From Frankia nepalensis (GTDB lineage: Bacteria > Actinomycetota > Actinomycetes > Frankiales > Frankiaceae), in the NCBI RefSeq assembly GCF_016786325.1, contig NZ_JADWYU010000099.1, positions 62,001 through 126,000 on the forward strand: 64,000 nucleotides of DNA. The letters run 5' to 3'. The translations under genes were made by a program, and so were the position numbers. This document shows positions 1 through 7,945 of the stretch, one piece after another. The notes under the pieces are model-generated. The model saw only the letters and a list, made by a program, of their open reading frames with translations, searched no databases and was not told the DNA's origin. Position 1 is the stretch's first letter, and each line of letters begins with the position of its first letter.

Positions 1-1
1 C

Positions 2-469
2 TACCGCATGGCACCGGACGGCCTCTGCTTCGACGACCTGCAGCACCGGGAGAACTTCCACACGCTCCAGGTCTACGCGGAGTCCAAGACCGCGAACATC
101 TATTTCACGCACATCCTCGCCCGCCAGCTTGCCGGCACCGGGGTGACGGTCAACGCCGTCAACCCGGGCTACGTCGCCACGCAGCTGGGTCAGCCCCGCG
201 AGGCCGACCTCGCCCACGCGGTCGCCGTGCCGCGCGACAACGCGGCGTCGAGCGCCGTGCTCGCGAACCTCCCGGAGCCGATGACCGCGGCGCGGGGCGC
301 GATCCCGTCGATCACGCTGGCCACGGCCGCGGAGCTGGCCACGACGACCGGTGTCTACTTCGACCGGACCAGGCCGGCGACGCTGACCCCCGTCGCCGCT
401 GACCTCGACCTCGCCCAGCGGCTCTGGGACGAGAGCGAACGACTCGTCGCCCTGCACCCCGCCCACTGA
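2..469 (+). CDS. Short-chain dehydrogenase/reductase, C-terminal part (cut by window edge)
   Basis: The reading frame is open from base 2, so the N-terminal NAD(P)-binding half lies outside the window. The visible part has the SDR catalytic YxxxK as YAESK, followed by TANIYFTHILARQL and the NAVNPGYV stretch that follows the active site in retinol-dehydrogenase-like SDRs. It would be an NAD(P)-dependent alcohol/ketone oxidoreductase in the cytosol. The SDR cut by the right edge of the window has the same YAESKTANI signature, so the two are the same subtype. The gene ends just before a strong hairpin. Substrate is unknown. Confidence 0.85.
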   Translation, partial: YRMAPDGLCFDDLQHRENFHTLQVYAESKTANIYFTHILARQLAGTGVTVNAVNPGYVATQLGQPREADLAHAVAVPRDNAASSAVLANLPEPMTAARGAIPSITLATAAELATTTGVYFDRTRPATLTPVAADLDLAQRLWDESERLVALHPAH

Positions 470-483
470 CCCCCGGCGACCAC

Positions 484-513
484 GGCCGCCCGAGGCGCTG
501 GCCTCGGGCGGCC
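484..513 (+). terminator. Perfect 12-bp hairpin after the SDR
   Basis: GGCCGCCCGAGG and CCTCGGGCGGCC form a perfect 12-bp stem around a 6-nt loop, 14 nt after the SDR stop codon. There is no T-run, which is usual for actinomycete terminators. It probably ends the SDR transcript. Confidence 0.6.
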
Positions 514-616
514 GGACCCACCGCGCCGCCCCTGGGCGCGCGGCAGTTCTGATCATCTTTCTTGGCGTCCCAGACAGGCCGACGGCTGGCTCGTCGGCCG
601 CGAGGAGTGATGCAAC

Positions 617-934
617 GTGTCCATCGGTCTCGACGAGGACCACGCCGCGCTGGCGGACGCGGTGCGCGGCTTCGTGTCCCGGCACGCTGGGTCCGAGCGG
701 GTCCGGGCGGGGCTGGATCGGTGGGTCGCGGGCGCGGCTCCCGACTACTGGCGGGCGATCGTCGAGCAGGGCCTGACCTGGCCGCACCTGCCGGAGAACC
801 TCGGCGGCGCCGAGGCGGGCGAAATTCGTCCAGAATCTTTGGCGCCGACGCTGCGGACTCGGCACCGATGCCAAACCCAGCCGTCGGCTCACGGCGGAGT
901 TCCCCGAGTTCGCCTTGGCTGTCTGGCCAGGTAA
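617..934 (+). pseudogene. Acyl-CoA dehydrogenase N-terminal remnant
   Basis: A GTG start at 617 with a GAGGAG ribosome site opens a frame whose first ~68 residues look like the alpha-helical N-terminal domain of acyl-CoA dehydrogenases (LDEDHAALADAVRGFVSRHA, then WPHLPENLGGAEAG). After about base 820 the similarity stops abruptly and the frame continues as arginine-rich, non-homologous sequence to a stop at 934. The catalytic and FAD-binding parts are missing; a full protein would be about 380 residues. This is a truncated relic, probably left by a deletion that joined it to the promoter region of the next gene. Confidence 0.7.
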
Positions 935-988
935 CCAACCCGTCGTGGTCATGCCTCCGGCCTGCTCAACGAGACAGCGCCGGTATTC

Positions 989-1017
989 TTGACACGCCGC
1001 TAGATGCAATGCATAGT
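989..1017 (+). promoter_or_regulatory. Candidate sigma-70-type promoter overlapping operator
   Basis: TTGACA at 989-994 is a perfect -35 box. After exactly 17 bp comes CATAGT at 1012-1017, a 4/6 match to the -10 consensus. The -10 lies inside the inverted repeat at 1013-1026, so a protein bound there would block RNA polymerase. The promoter faces the amidohydrolase gene at 1199. Confidence 0.55.
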
Positions 1018-1026
1018 ATTCGCTAT
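1013..1026 (+). promoter_or_regulatory. RTAGY-N4-RCTAT operator-like element, copy 1
   Basis: ATAGT-ATTC-GCTAT, with flanking C and G extending the inverted repeat. It overlaps the candidate -10 box and lies 172 bp before the amidohydrolase start. It is one of eleven intergenic copies in the window. Confidence 0.65.
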
Positions 1027-1198
1027 GTTGACCCCGCCGTGTGGGTGCCATACCCACAACGAGGCTCGACGTGCCGCGGGCAGTGGATCGACTCGCCGCG
1101 CCGCGTCGCCTGGGGCGGGCACGCGACGGAGCGGCACCGCCCAGTGGCCGGGGTGCTTCCGTTGGTGGGATACCTTCGTCAGATAGGGCAATGACGCT

Positions 1199-2275
1199 GT
1201 GGAGCGACTGATATCCGCCGACTCGCACGTCCAGATGACGCACGAGCAGGTCAAGTACCATCTCCCTTCGCGCCTGCACGAGGCGTATGACAAGGCGTCC
1301 GGTGACTATGAAGCCAGGATGAACCGGGGCGCCGGCGCGGCGAACCGTGCCGGCGCCAAGGGAGGTCAGGCCAGCTCGGCATCCAACGCGGTATTCGGTC
1401 GTAAGGCCTACTACGACCCGGTGGCGCGCCTGGAGGACATGGACACCGATGGCGTCGAGGCCGAGGTGCTCTACAGTGAGGTCAGCGCATTTCGCTACCT
1501 GGCCTCCGTCGAGGGCGGCGTCGACGAGACCGTCCAGGCGTTCAACGATGCGCTGGCTGACTTCGCCAGCACCGACCCCAATCGGTTGATTGTCTCCTAC
1601 CAGATCCCGATCCACGATATCGATCTCGCGGTCCGCGAGGTCCAGCGGGTGGCGGCCAAGGGCGGTAAATCGCTCCAGATGCCGGTTTTCCCGAGCGAGT
1701 TCAAGCTGCCGGAGTACTTCGACGAGCGGTATGCTCCGCTGTTCTCCGCGATCGAGGAGACCGGGCTGCCGATCTGCTTCCACATCGGCCTGAACACGAA
1801 CCTGGCAGACCTGTTCATGCGGGACCCGACCCCGAACAAGGGGATCGCGGTCCCGCTGGTGCCGCTGATGACCGCCGAGGCTCTCGGTATGATCATCATG
1901 GGTGGGGTGCTTGAGCGCCACCCGCGGCTCAAGGTGGTCTTCGTGGAGCCCGGCCTGGCCTGGGTCGCCTGGTGGCTGGAGACGGTGGACGACATGGTCC
2001 GCCGGCAGGGCTACAAGTTCCCGGCGATCAAGGAAATGCCGAGCGAGTACTACTATCGCAATGTCTTCCTGACGTTCATCGACGAGAGCGTCGGCCTCCA
2101 GCGCGTGCGCGACCTGCTGGGCGTCAACAACATCATCTGGTCGACTGACTTTCCGCACCCGGTGACCAGCTGGCCCAACTCCCGGGCCGTGGTCGACAAG
2201 ATTTTCACCGGTATCCCGGCCGAGGAGCGCAAGGCCATGGTCTCCGGCAACGCGGCCCGCGTCTGGAATCTGTAA
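1199..2275 (+). CDS. Amidohydrolase family 2 (ACMSD-like TIM-barrel) metal-dependent hydrolase
   Basis: 358 residues from a GTG start. This is a cytosolic TIM-barrel metalloenzyme of the Amidohydro_2 group, which hydrolyses or decarboxylates cyclic and aromatic acids. Visible ligand motifs are the N-terminal SADSH (D8, H10), H195 in CFHIGLN, and D317 in STDFPHP. PGLAWVAWWLE and the LLGVNNIIWSTDFPHP block are typical of the actinobacterial subgroup found beside acyl-CoA genes. It is closely related to the amidohydrolase at 17482-18534: same start, the shared block MDxDGVxAEVLYSEVSAFR, and the same FPHP motif. Transcription probably starts at the promoter near 1000. The substrate cannot be predicted. 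Confidence 0.88.
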   Translation: MERLISADSHVQMTHEQVKYHLPSRLHEAYDKASGDYEARMNRGAGAANRAGAKGGQASSASNAVFGRKAYYDPVARLEDMDTDGVEAEVLYSEVSAFRYLASVEGGVDETVQAFNDALADFASTDPNRLIVSYQIPIHDIDLAVREVQRVAAKGGKSLQMPVFPSEFKLPEYFDERYAPLFSAIEETGLPICFHIGLNTNLADLFMRDPTPNKGIAVPLVPLMTAEALGMIIMGGVLERHPRLKVVFVEPGLAWVAWWLETVDDMVRRQGYKFPAIKEMPSEYYYRNVFLTFIDESVGLQRVRDLLGVNNIIWSTDFPHPVTSWPNSRAVVDKIFTGIPAEERKAMVSGNAARVWNL

Positions 2276-2728
2276 GCAGGGTCGTAGACGGCGCGGCGCG
2301 ACCTCCGCTCGCCCGGGACCGAAGGCCAGGACGGCGTTTCGGCGTTCTGAGGTCCGTAGAAGCCAGGCATGCTGAGCAGGCCCGCTGGGGCCGGCTCACA
2401 CCGCGCTGGGCCGCGTCGGGAGCGTAAGGCCAGGCGGGGACTACATCGCCATTCCGGTGCCGGGCGCGCCGCCGTCGGCCTGGACGAGTCTCCTGCCTGG
2501 CCGGCCGCGCTCCCCGGTGACCGGGTTGAGGCGTCTGGTCCAGGGCTTCCTGGTCTGGAAGCCAGGACCGGTCACCTGGCCCGCGCAGATCCTGGCGGGT
2601 TCCGCACGTATTCATCGGAACTCGGCCTGGGATGACCGGCGCCGTGTGACAGCCCGCTTCGCGGGGCCCTGGTAATCCCCACCCGAAGAGGTGCGAAGAC
2701 GACGCCGGCCTCAGCATTTCTCGGTGCC
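2276..2728. other. Intergenic region between convergent genes
   Basis: No convincing gene. It holds only short arginine/glycine-rich frames of the kind random high-GC DNA gives. The one structure seen is GGCTTCC-TGGTCT-GGAAGCC at 2544-2563, a 7-bp hairpin that could end transcription between the amidohydrolase and the solute-binding protein, which face each other. Confidence 0.5.
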
Positions 2729-4003
2729 TTAGCCGGTGGTGGTTCCTGTGGTTATGACATCGCCGCACCAGTAGCCGTCTGACCGGGCTGGGTCCGAGAT
2801 GACCTGCCACTGGTCGCCGGACGGGCTCACCTGGACGAAGTTGACACACCTCGCCGGGTCGGCCGGGTGGCGTATGTCATTTGGTGGGATCAGGCCGCCC
2901 GCGGTGTAGTCGGGCACCTGGCGCAGGCCCTCGATGAACTTCTCCCGCGTGGGGCAGTCGCCGGCGAGGCTCAGGCCGAGCAGCATCTCGTCGGCGGCGA
3001 CGTACCCGGCCAGGGCCAGCTGGTCCTGGGGGTTGGTCAGCTCCGGCGCGTAGGTGTCGACGTTGCGCAGGTAGGTGTTCATCGCCTCGGTCCCGAAGGC
3101 CGAGTACGAGACGACGACGGTCATGCCGGCCAGTGCCTGCCCCTGAGAGGCCAGTATGTCCGCGTCGTATCCAGTGGCGTTCATCGCCAGCTTGAGTCGC
3201 AGGGGCCCCAGGAGCGGGTAGAGCTCGTAGAACGGGTCGGCCTGGATCGTCCCGATGACGCCGTTGGCCCCGCTGTCGCGGATCGCGTCGGCGACCCGGG
3301 CGGGGCTGGAGATGCCCTTGGTGATGTCCAGCGTGCCGACCACCTGGACGTTCTGGCTCTGCAGACTCGTGACGACGTGCGCGGCCAGGCTGGCCGACGC
3401 CTGGGCCTGCTGGTCGGTGAGCACGAACACCTTGCTCGCGCCCTGGGCATTGGCGAACTGGCCGTACGTGGTGACCGCCTGGTTCTGGTTGAAGATGTTG
3501 CCGAAATGGAACGCGTTCGGGTAGTTGCTCCACTCGGCGGAGGTGGCGACGCCGACGACGGGTACGCCGGCCTTGGCCAGCCAGTCGAAGGACGCCGGCG
3601 TCAGCGCGATTGTCTGTGCCAGCAGCGCGAGGACGCCCTGCCCGTCGCTGTCGTCGAGCAGGTCATGGGCGGCCAGGGAAAACACGTCCGCGGTGCCCTG
3701 GTCGTCGCGCCAGTCGACGATGACCTTGCGGCCGTTGACACCGCCGGCGGCGTTGGCCGCCTCGATCCGGGCCGCCACGGCACCAGGAGTGGCCTGGAAG
3801 CCACCGACGACGGCGCCGCTGTCCGGGTAGATGAGCCCGATCCTGATCGTGTCCGCCGTGACACCGGGCGAGACACACCCGCCAGCGCCGTCGCCGCTCG
3901 GATCCGACGAACCGTCCGCGCAGCCAGCGAGCACCGCGGCCAGCAGCGCAAACGTGGTCACGACGCTCGCCGTCGTTCCGGGTGCTAATCGCTGACGAAC
4001 CAT
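2729..4003 (-). CDS. Branched-chain-amino-acid-type ABC transporter substrate-binding lipoprotein
   Basis: 424 residues. A signal peptide with lipobox LAGC (Cys28) marks an exported, membrane-anchored lipoprotein. The mature part starts with a type I periplasmic-binding fold of the LivJ/Peripla_BP_6 kind (IRIGLIYPDSG, GVNGRKVIVDWRDDQG). Such proteins capture amino acids or, in actinomycetes, aromatic or lipid-like acids for an ABC permease. No permease or ATPase gene lies nearby, so it must share a transporter encoded elsewhere or act as a sensor. It is divergent from the TetR gene at 4300. GGAGG lies about 10 nt before the ATG. Confidence 0.88.
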   Translation of the reverse strand: MVRQRLAPGTTASVVTTFALLAAVLAGCADGSSDPSGDGAGGCVSPGVTADTIRIGLIYPDSGAVVGGFQATPGAVAARIEAANAAGGVNGRKVIVDWRDDQGTADVFSLAAHDLLDDSDGQGVLALLAQTIALTPASFDWLAKAGVPVVGVATSAEWSNYPNAFHFGNIFNQNQAVTTYGQFANAQGASKVFVLTDQQAQASASLAAHVVTSLQSQNVQVVGTLDITKGISSPARVADAIRDSGANGVIGTIQADPFYELYPLLGPLRLKLAMNATGYDADILASQGQALAGMTVVVSYSAFGTEAMNTYLRNVDTYAPELTNPQDQLALAGYVAADEMLLGLSLAGDCPTREKFIEGLRQVPDYTAGGLIPPNDIRHPADPARCVNFVQVSPSGDQWQVISDPARSDGYWCGDVITTGTTTG

Positions 4004-4299
4004 CGGCTGGATACCTCCAGTGGAGAGTCGATTCAGGCACTGTTACGCCGCGGCGCGCGGCAGGTCCGGGAGCACCACCACCGCGCCGCCGACCCGAGGC
4101 GGTCCGGCTGGACTGCCGGACGGTGCAGGCCGCCGTGGTCCGGCGGACACCTCGGAACCCGATCCGGAGAAGAAGAGCAGGGGCGGCCGGAGCGGGGCCG
4201 CGACCGACACGCTCGGCGTTCTCCGCGGGATGTTGCCGGTGCGCGGTGAGGGTGGTGCGTGGGCGCGGTTGGTGGCTGCTTGTCGGTAGCATTCGGGCG

Positions 4300-4998
4300 G
4301 TGCGAGATCCTCTGACCCCGGCGCGTGTGGTCGCCGCGGCGACGTTGTTGCTGGAGCGGGACGGTTTCCGGCAGTTCTCCATGCGTCGGTTGGCGGCGGA
4401 GCTAGGTGTGGCGCCGACTGCGATCTACTGGCACGTCGGTAACCGGGATGAGCTTCTCGACGTCATCGCCGATGAGGCTCGGGATGTTCTCGGTAGGGTG
4501 AGTACGGTCGGACAGTCGCCGTTGGAGCGGGTCATGTCGACTGCTTCGGCACTGGTGGCGAACATCAACGAGCACCGCGGGTTGGTGGAGTTGGCCCACC
4601 AACGTGGGATCTTGCTGGCGTTGCTCGGGCCGGCTCGACAAGCCCTCGCGGCGGAGTTCGCCGCCGCCGGGCTGGGCGGGCTGGGGATCGTTGACGCGAC
4701 CAACGCGGTCGTCCAACTTGTTGGTGAGCATGTGACGTTCGAGCACTATGCGCGGAGGTGGCCTGAGCAGACGGTGGGTGACGGTTTCGACGCGAGTGCG
4801 GGTGGGGTTCTGGACGAGGCCGCTTCGGCGGCTCTCGCGCGGAGCCCGGATCGTGATCGAACCTTCGTCGTCATGCTGCGGGCCCTGGTCGCCGGGTTGT
4901 TGGCGGAGTCCGACTCCTCGGGTGGTGCCGACGGTCAGGCGGTGACAAGGACCTCGGCGGGTGATGGTCCGATCCGTGCGGCTGCCCAGGGGCGATAG
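4300..4998 (+). CDS. TetR/AcrR-family transcriptional regulator
   Basis: 232 residues from GTG 4300, chosen because the protein then begins directly with the helix-turn-helix domain (LTPARVVAAATLLLERDGF, then FSMRRLAAELGVAPTAIYWHV). The rest is an alpha-helical ligand-binding domain resembling TetR_C. Longer in-frame starts exist upstream but add only low-complexity residues. It is divergent from the solute-binding lipoprotein, so probably controls it and itself. GTAGCATTCG, identical to one half of the element at 28176, lies 4286-4295 just before the start. The last ~20 codons run through a 55-bp repeat shared with position 28316 and overlap the cupin gene on the other strand by 64 bp, so the tail may not be ancestral. 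Confidence 0.82.
   Translation: MRDPLTPARVVAAATLLLERDGFRQFSMRRLAAELGVAPTAIYWHVGNRDELLDVIADEARDVLGRVSTVGQSPLERVMSTASALVANINEHRGLVELAHQRGILLALLGPARQALAAEFAAAGLGGLGIVDATNAVVQLVGEHVTFEHYARRWPEQTVGDGFDASAGGVLDEAASAALARSPDRDRTFVVMLRALVAGLLAESDSSGGADGQAVTRTSAGDGPIRAAAQGR
4930..4984. repeat. 55-bp direct repeat, copy A
   Basis: Matches 28316-28370 in the same orientation at 52 of 55 positions. On the minus strand it encodes the final residues and the TGA stop of the cupin protein; the other copy encodes the end of an amidohydrolase. The translated tails are ARIGPSPAEVLVTA here and ARIGPSPAEVLATA there. Confidence 0.9.
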
Positions 4999-5432
4999 AT
5001 CAGGGCGACAGGCCGGACCGGCGGGGACGGACGGATCAACCGCCTCCCCAGCCCCCCCGCCATCATCTTCTCGAAGTGGTCCATCAGACTGGCGAGCGCG
5101 GCGGCCGGGTTCAGTTCCAGCACCTCGCTGGGCTCATCGTAGATAAGCGAGTGCCCGGCCGGGAAGAAGTACACGTCTCCCGCGGTGGCGACCTCGTCCG
5201 GCCAGTCGGTGCCTGGGTATACAGCACGTAGCCGCCCGCGGAAAACATATCCGTAATGCGGGCAGTTGCATACGCCGCCTGGTAGCCCCTGATATCCTGG
5301 AGTGCAGTCGACGGGGGCGGGGACGACGGTGTAGCCGACCTCCATGTCTCCCCACTGAACGGAGCGGAAGCCTGTGTGCGGCCACCGGCCGTCGCCGTTC
5401 TCGGGTAACTCCTGGGGCTTCATTACCGGCAT
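4935..5432 (-). CDS. Cupin-fold protein with transplanted C-terminal tail
   Basis: 165 residues; start ATG 5432 after TAGGAG. The middle (GYVFRGRLRAVYPGTDWPDEVATAGDVYFFPAGHSLIYDEPSEVLE) is a cupin beta-barrel: GYVF-G-L and GDVYFFPAGH are its two conserved strands, with a single clear metal-type His. Small cupins of this kind are sensors, isomerases or dioxygenases. Function is not predictable here. The last ~16 residues (AARIGPSPAEVLVTA) are the same as the end of the amidohydrolase at 28321, although the two proteins are unrelated, so the natural C-terminus was probably replaced. The gene is expressed from the minus strand, with an operator-like element 135 bp upstream. Confidence 0.75.
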   Translation of the reverse strand: MPVMKPQELPENGDGRWPHTGFRSVQWGDMEVGYTVVPAPVDCTPGYQGLPGGVCNCPHYGYVFRGRLRAVYPGTDWPDEVATAGDVYFFPAGHSLIYDEPSEVLELNPAAALASLMDHFEKMMAGGLGRRLIRPSPPVRPVALIYRPWAAARIGPSPAEVLVTA

Positions 5433-5566
5433 CGGTTTCTCCTATGGGTGGTGAAGGCGTCTTCGCCTTTCCGGTTCCCGGTTGACGTGAGCGTCGCGGT
5501 TGGCGGGTCGATCGACGACTACGTCCTCCGACTCCAACGGCTTCGGGTCCATGCGGCCAGGCCACC

Positions 5567-5580
5567 GTAGCAGCCACTAT
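5567..5580 (-). promoter_or_regulatory. RTAGY-N4-RCTAT operator-like element, copy 2
   Basis: GTAGC-AGCC-ACTAT, read on the minus strand as CATAGTGGCTGCTAC. It lies 135 bp before the cupin start at 5432 and inside decayed, non-coding sequence. Confidence 0.55.
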
Positions 5581-5682
5581 GTTGCGGAGGCAATATGACC
5601 CGGTGGTCACCGGTCTCCGCGGGTGCCGAAGCTGCCCGTCGGCGAGCGGCGCGCGGCTGGCCGTCGCCGCCTCGGGGCGGTC

Positions 5683-5800
5683 GACCCGACGCGAGGACCA
5701 CGCGCGTTCCCCGGCGGGCCGGCAGCTCACCGGTGGCTCGACCGATTCCGGCCGAGCCACCGGTGATCACGGCAGCGCGTTCGGGGAGGGACTGTATGTC
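5683..5800 (-). pseudogene. SDR N-terminal remnant
   Basis: On the minus strand this stretch reads ERAAVITGGSAGIGRATGE followed by RRGTRVVLASGR. That is the nucleotide-binding TGxxxGIG motif and second beta strand of a short-chain dehydrogenase. There is no usable start in frame: the frame is closed upstream by the stop of the SDR at 5849. Beyond the remnant the sequence is arginine-rich noise. Only about 40 of roughly 250 codons survive. Confidence 0.6.
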
Positions 5801-5848
5801 CGCCTTCTCGACTTCCGATCCGTCCGCGGCGTGCGCCGGGCGTGCGGT

Positions 5849-6631
5849 TCAGCTCGCGGTGAGACCATTGTCAATGGCGTAGACGGCGCCAGTCACCGAG
5901 CGGGCCTCGTCGGAGCCGAGGAAGGCGAACAGCGCCGCGACCTCGTCCGGCTCCGTCCTGCCGCGATGACCACCGAGCCTGCCGAGCAACCGCAGGTCGA
6001 CGTCGGCTGGGAACGTGCCCGCCGCCGCCATGGGCGTGTTCGTCGCCGCGGGCGCGATGGCGTTTACCCGCAGCGGCCGCTTGAGATACTCGACGGCAAG
6101 GGAGCGCGTCAGCGCCACCAGCCCACCCTTGCTCATCGAGTAGGCGGCCGCGTACGGCACGCCTTGCAGCCCGGCGTGCGAGCTGACGTTGACGATGTTG
6201 CCCGAGGTCGCGAGCAGGTGCGGGATGGCGGCCTGAGCAAGGAAGAACGGGGCGTCGAGGTTGACCGCCATCACCTGTCGGTAGTGCTCGACCGTGATCT
6301 CGGTGGCGTGTCCCGTCGCGTGGACGCCCGCCACGTTCCCGAGTACGTCGATCCGCCCGTACCGGTCGAGGCAGCTGGCGACGACGTCGGTGGCGGCGCC
6401 TGGATCGGTGAGGTCCGCGCGCAGCGTCGACATTCGCTCACCGGCGCTCGACGCGGTGCCGACAAGGCCGTCGCCGGATATGTCCACGCCGAGCACGGTG
6501 CCGCCCTCCGCGACGACGCGCCGGGCGATCGCCCGCCCGATGCCCGAGCCGGCACCGGTGACGATCGCGACCTTGCCGGAGAAGCGGTTCCCGACAGCGG
6601 CGGCCGCGGTCTGGCCTTTCATGACGTCCAC
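5849..6631 (-). CDS. Short-chain dehydrogenase/reductase
   Basis: 260 residues, a complete classical SDR. TGAGSGIG (25-32) binds NAD(P), GNVAG (98-102) stands where NNAG is usual, Ser151 and YSMSK (Tyr164, Lys168) form the active site. It ends with VTGAVYAIDNGLTAS, the normal family C-terminus. It would oxidise a secondary alcohol or reduce a ketone in the cytosol. It is the last of a minus-strand run (8637 to 5849) with a hypothetical protein, another SDR and a VOC protein; the gap to the VOC gene is 33 bp, so these are probably co-transcribed. Confidence 0.9.
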   Translation of the reverse strand: MDVMKGQTAAAAVGNRFSGKVAIVTGAGSGIGRAIARRVVAEGGTVLGVDISGDGLVGTASSAGERMSTLRADLTDPGAATDVVASCLDRYGRIDVLGNVAGVHATGHATEITVEHYRQVMAVNLDAPFFLAQAAIPHLLATSGNIVNVSSHAGLQGVPYAAAYSMSKGGLVALTRSLAVEYLKRPLRVNAIAPAATNTPMAAAGTFPADVDLRLLGRLGGHRGRTEPDEVAALFAFLGSDEARSVTGAVYAIDNGLTAS

Positions 6632-6664
6632 GGGCAGATCTCCCGGCGGTCCACAGCCTCGCGG

Positions 6665-7090
6665 CTAGTTGTACCGGCGCATCAGGGTCACGTTGAACCC
6701 GAACCACTGTGCCGGGTCGAGGATGAGTTGGTGGACGGCATGGGCCTGCTCGTCGGAGTTGCCCGCGCGGCTGTCGTACTCGAAGACGATGTTGTAGTTG
6801 TGCTCCGCGAGCCAGGCGCGGGCCTCGTCGATGTCGGCGATCTCCCAGACCAGCGGGCCGATCTGACCGGGGCCGCGCTCGAGCTTCGCGGCGAAGCCGC
6901 CCTGCCCGTCCACCGGGGCGACCAGCTCGATGTGCCCGTCGAAGTCGGTGGCCGACAGCACCGGTGCGTTCTGGATGGGGTGCGGCTTCGGCAGCTTGAG
7001 GCCGAAAACCTCGTTGAACTGCTCGACAGCCTTCTCGATCTCGTCTTCGCGGACGACGAGTTCGACCCGGTTGAAGCCCAGAATGTGCAC
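6665..7090 (-). CDS. VOC (glyoxalase/bleomycin-resistance fold) protein
   Basis: 141 residues. It begins MHILGFNRVELVV, the first beta strand of a vicinal-oxygen-chelate module, with HIELVAP and IGPLVWEIADIDEARAWL marking the second half. VOC proteins are metal-dependent isomerases, epimerases (for example methylmalonyl-CoA epimerase) or dioxygenases, and some only bind ligands. A decayed relative starting TWGILGFNRAESIV lies at 32966. It sits between two SDR genes on the same strand, so it probably acts on the same pathway. Confidence 0.8.
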   Translation of the reverse strand: MHILGFNRVELVVREDEIEKAVEQFNEVFGLKLPKPHPIQNAPVLSATDFDGHIELVAPVDGQGGFAAKLERGPGQIGPLVWEIADIDEARAWLAEHNYNIVFEYDSRAGNSDEQAHAVHQLILDPAQWFGFNVTLMRRYN

Positions 7091-7186
7091 TGTTCCTCCT
7101 GTGTGCTTGATGACGGATGGGTACGGGCCGGTCTTCCCAGGACGCGCCGCCGCGGCGAGACGCGCGCCGCCGCCGGACCGACGCGT

Positions 7187-7945
7187 CTACCAGGACGCGC
7201 CGCGCGCGCCGCCGCCGTTGACGGTCAGGACCTGACCGCTGACGTAGCGGGAGTCGTCCGAGGCGAGGAACGCGACCACGTCGGCGACGTCCTCCGGCTG
7301 GCAGACCCGGCCCGCGGCGGACGCGGCGCCGAACCTGCCGATCATCTCGTCGTCGAAGATCTCACGGATGCCTTCGGTGAGGACGAACCCGGGCGCCACC
7401 ACATTGCTGCGGATGCCGGCCTGGCCAAAGTTGGTCGCCGTGTACATCGACAGGGTTTCGAGCGCGGCCTTCGCGGTGCCGTAGGCGACCCGGGTCGCCG
7501 TCGCCGCGTGGGCCGCGCCCGAACTGGTGTTGATGATCGAGCCGCCGCCGGTCTTCGTCATCACCGGAATGGCATGACGGCAGCCGTAGACGGCGGCCAT
7601 CACCACGACGTCGAAGGTCGCCCGCCACATCCAGTCGGGAGTACGGACCGTGTCGGTGTCCTCGGCCGAGGAGCGGACCGCGTTGTTGTGCAGGATGTCG
7701 AGCCGGCCGAAACGCTCGACGGCGGTCTCGACGAGGGCCGCCACGGCGGCCTCGTCGGCGACGTCCGCCTGCCGCGGTACGACCGCGTCGCCGATCTGTT
7801 TGGCCACGGCCGTCACGCCGTCGAGGTCGAGGTCGGCGGCGACCACCGACGCGCCCTCGGCGGCGAGGCGGCGCGCGGTCGCGGCACCGATGCCCCGGCC
7901 GGCGCCGGTCACGATCGCGACCTTGCCCGCGAGACGGCCGCTCAT
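7187..7945 (-). CDS. Short-chain dehydrogenase/reductase
   Basis: 252 residues. TGAGRGIG (13-20), HNNAV (86-90, one change from NNAG), NTSSG with Ser141/142 and YGTAK (Tyr155, Lys159) give a complete active site. The C-terminus VSGQVLTVNGGGARGASW is normal for the family. Its ATG overlaps the stop of the upstream gene by 4 nt (ATGA), so the two are translationally coupled. Reaction: NAD(P)-linked oxidation or reduction of an alcohol/ketone; substrate unknown. Confidence 0.9.
   Translation of the reverse strand: MSGRLAGKVAIVTGAGRGIGAATARRLAAEGASVVAADLDLDGVTAVAKQIGDAVVPRQADVADEAAVAALVETAVERFGRLDILHNNAVRSSAEDTDTVRTPDWMWRATFDVVVMAAVYGCRHAIPVMTKTGGGSIINTSSGAAHAATATRVAYGTAKAALETLSMYTATNFGQAGIRSNVVAPGFVLTEGIREIFDDEMIGRFGAASAAGRVCQPEDVADVVAFLASDDSRYVSGQVLTVNGGGARGASW

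Noticed and set aside
2867-3988. A 373-residue open frame on the plus strand
   Set aside because: It is antisense to the solute-binding lipoprotein, and its sequence is typical of an antisense frame.
4041-4049. TGTTACGCC as a third copy of the 19-bp repeat
   Set aside because: Only nine bases match, which is expected by chance in 64 kb on both strands.
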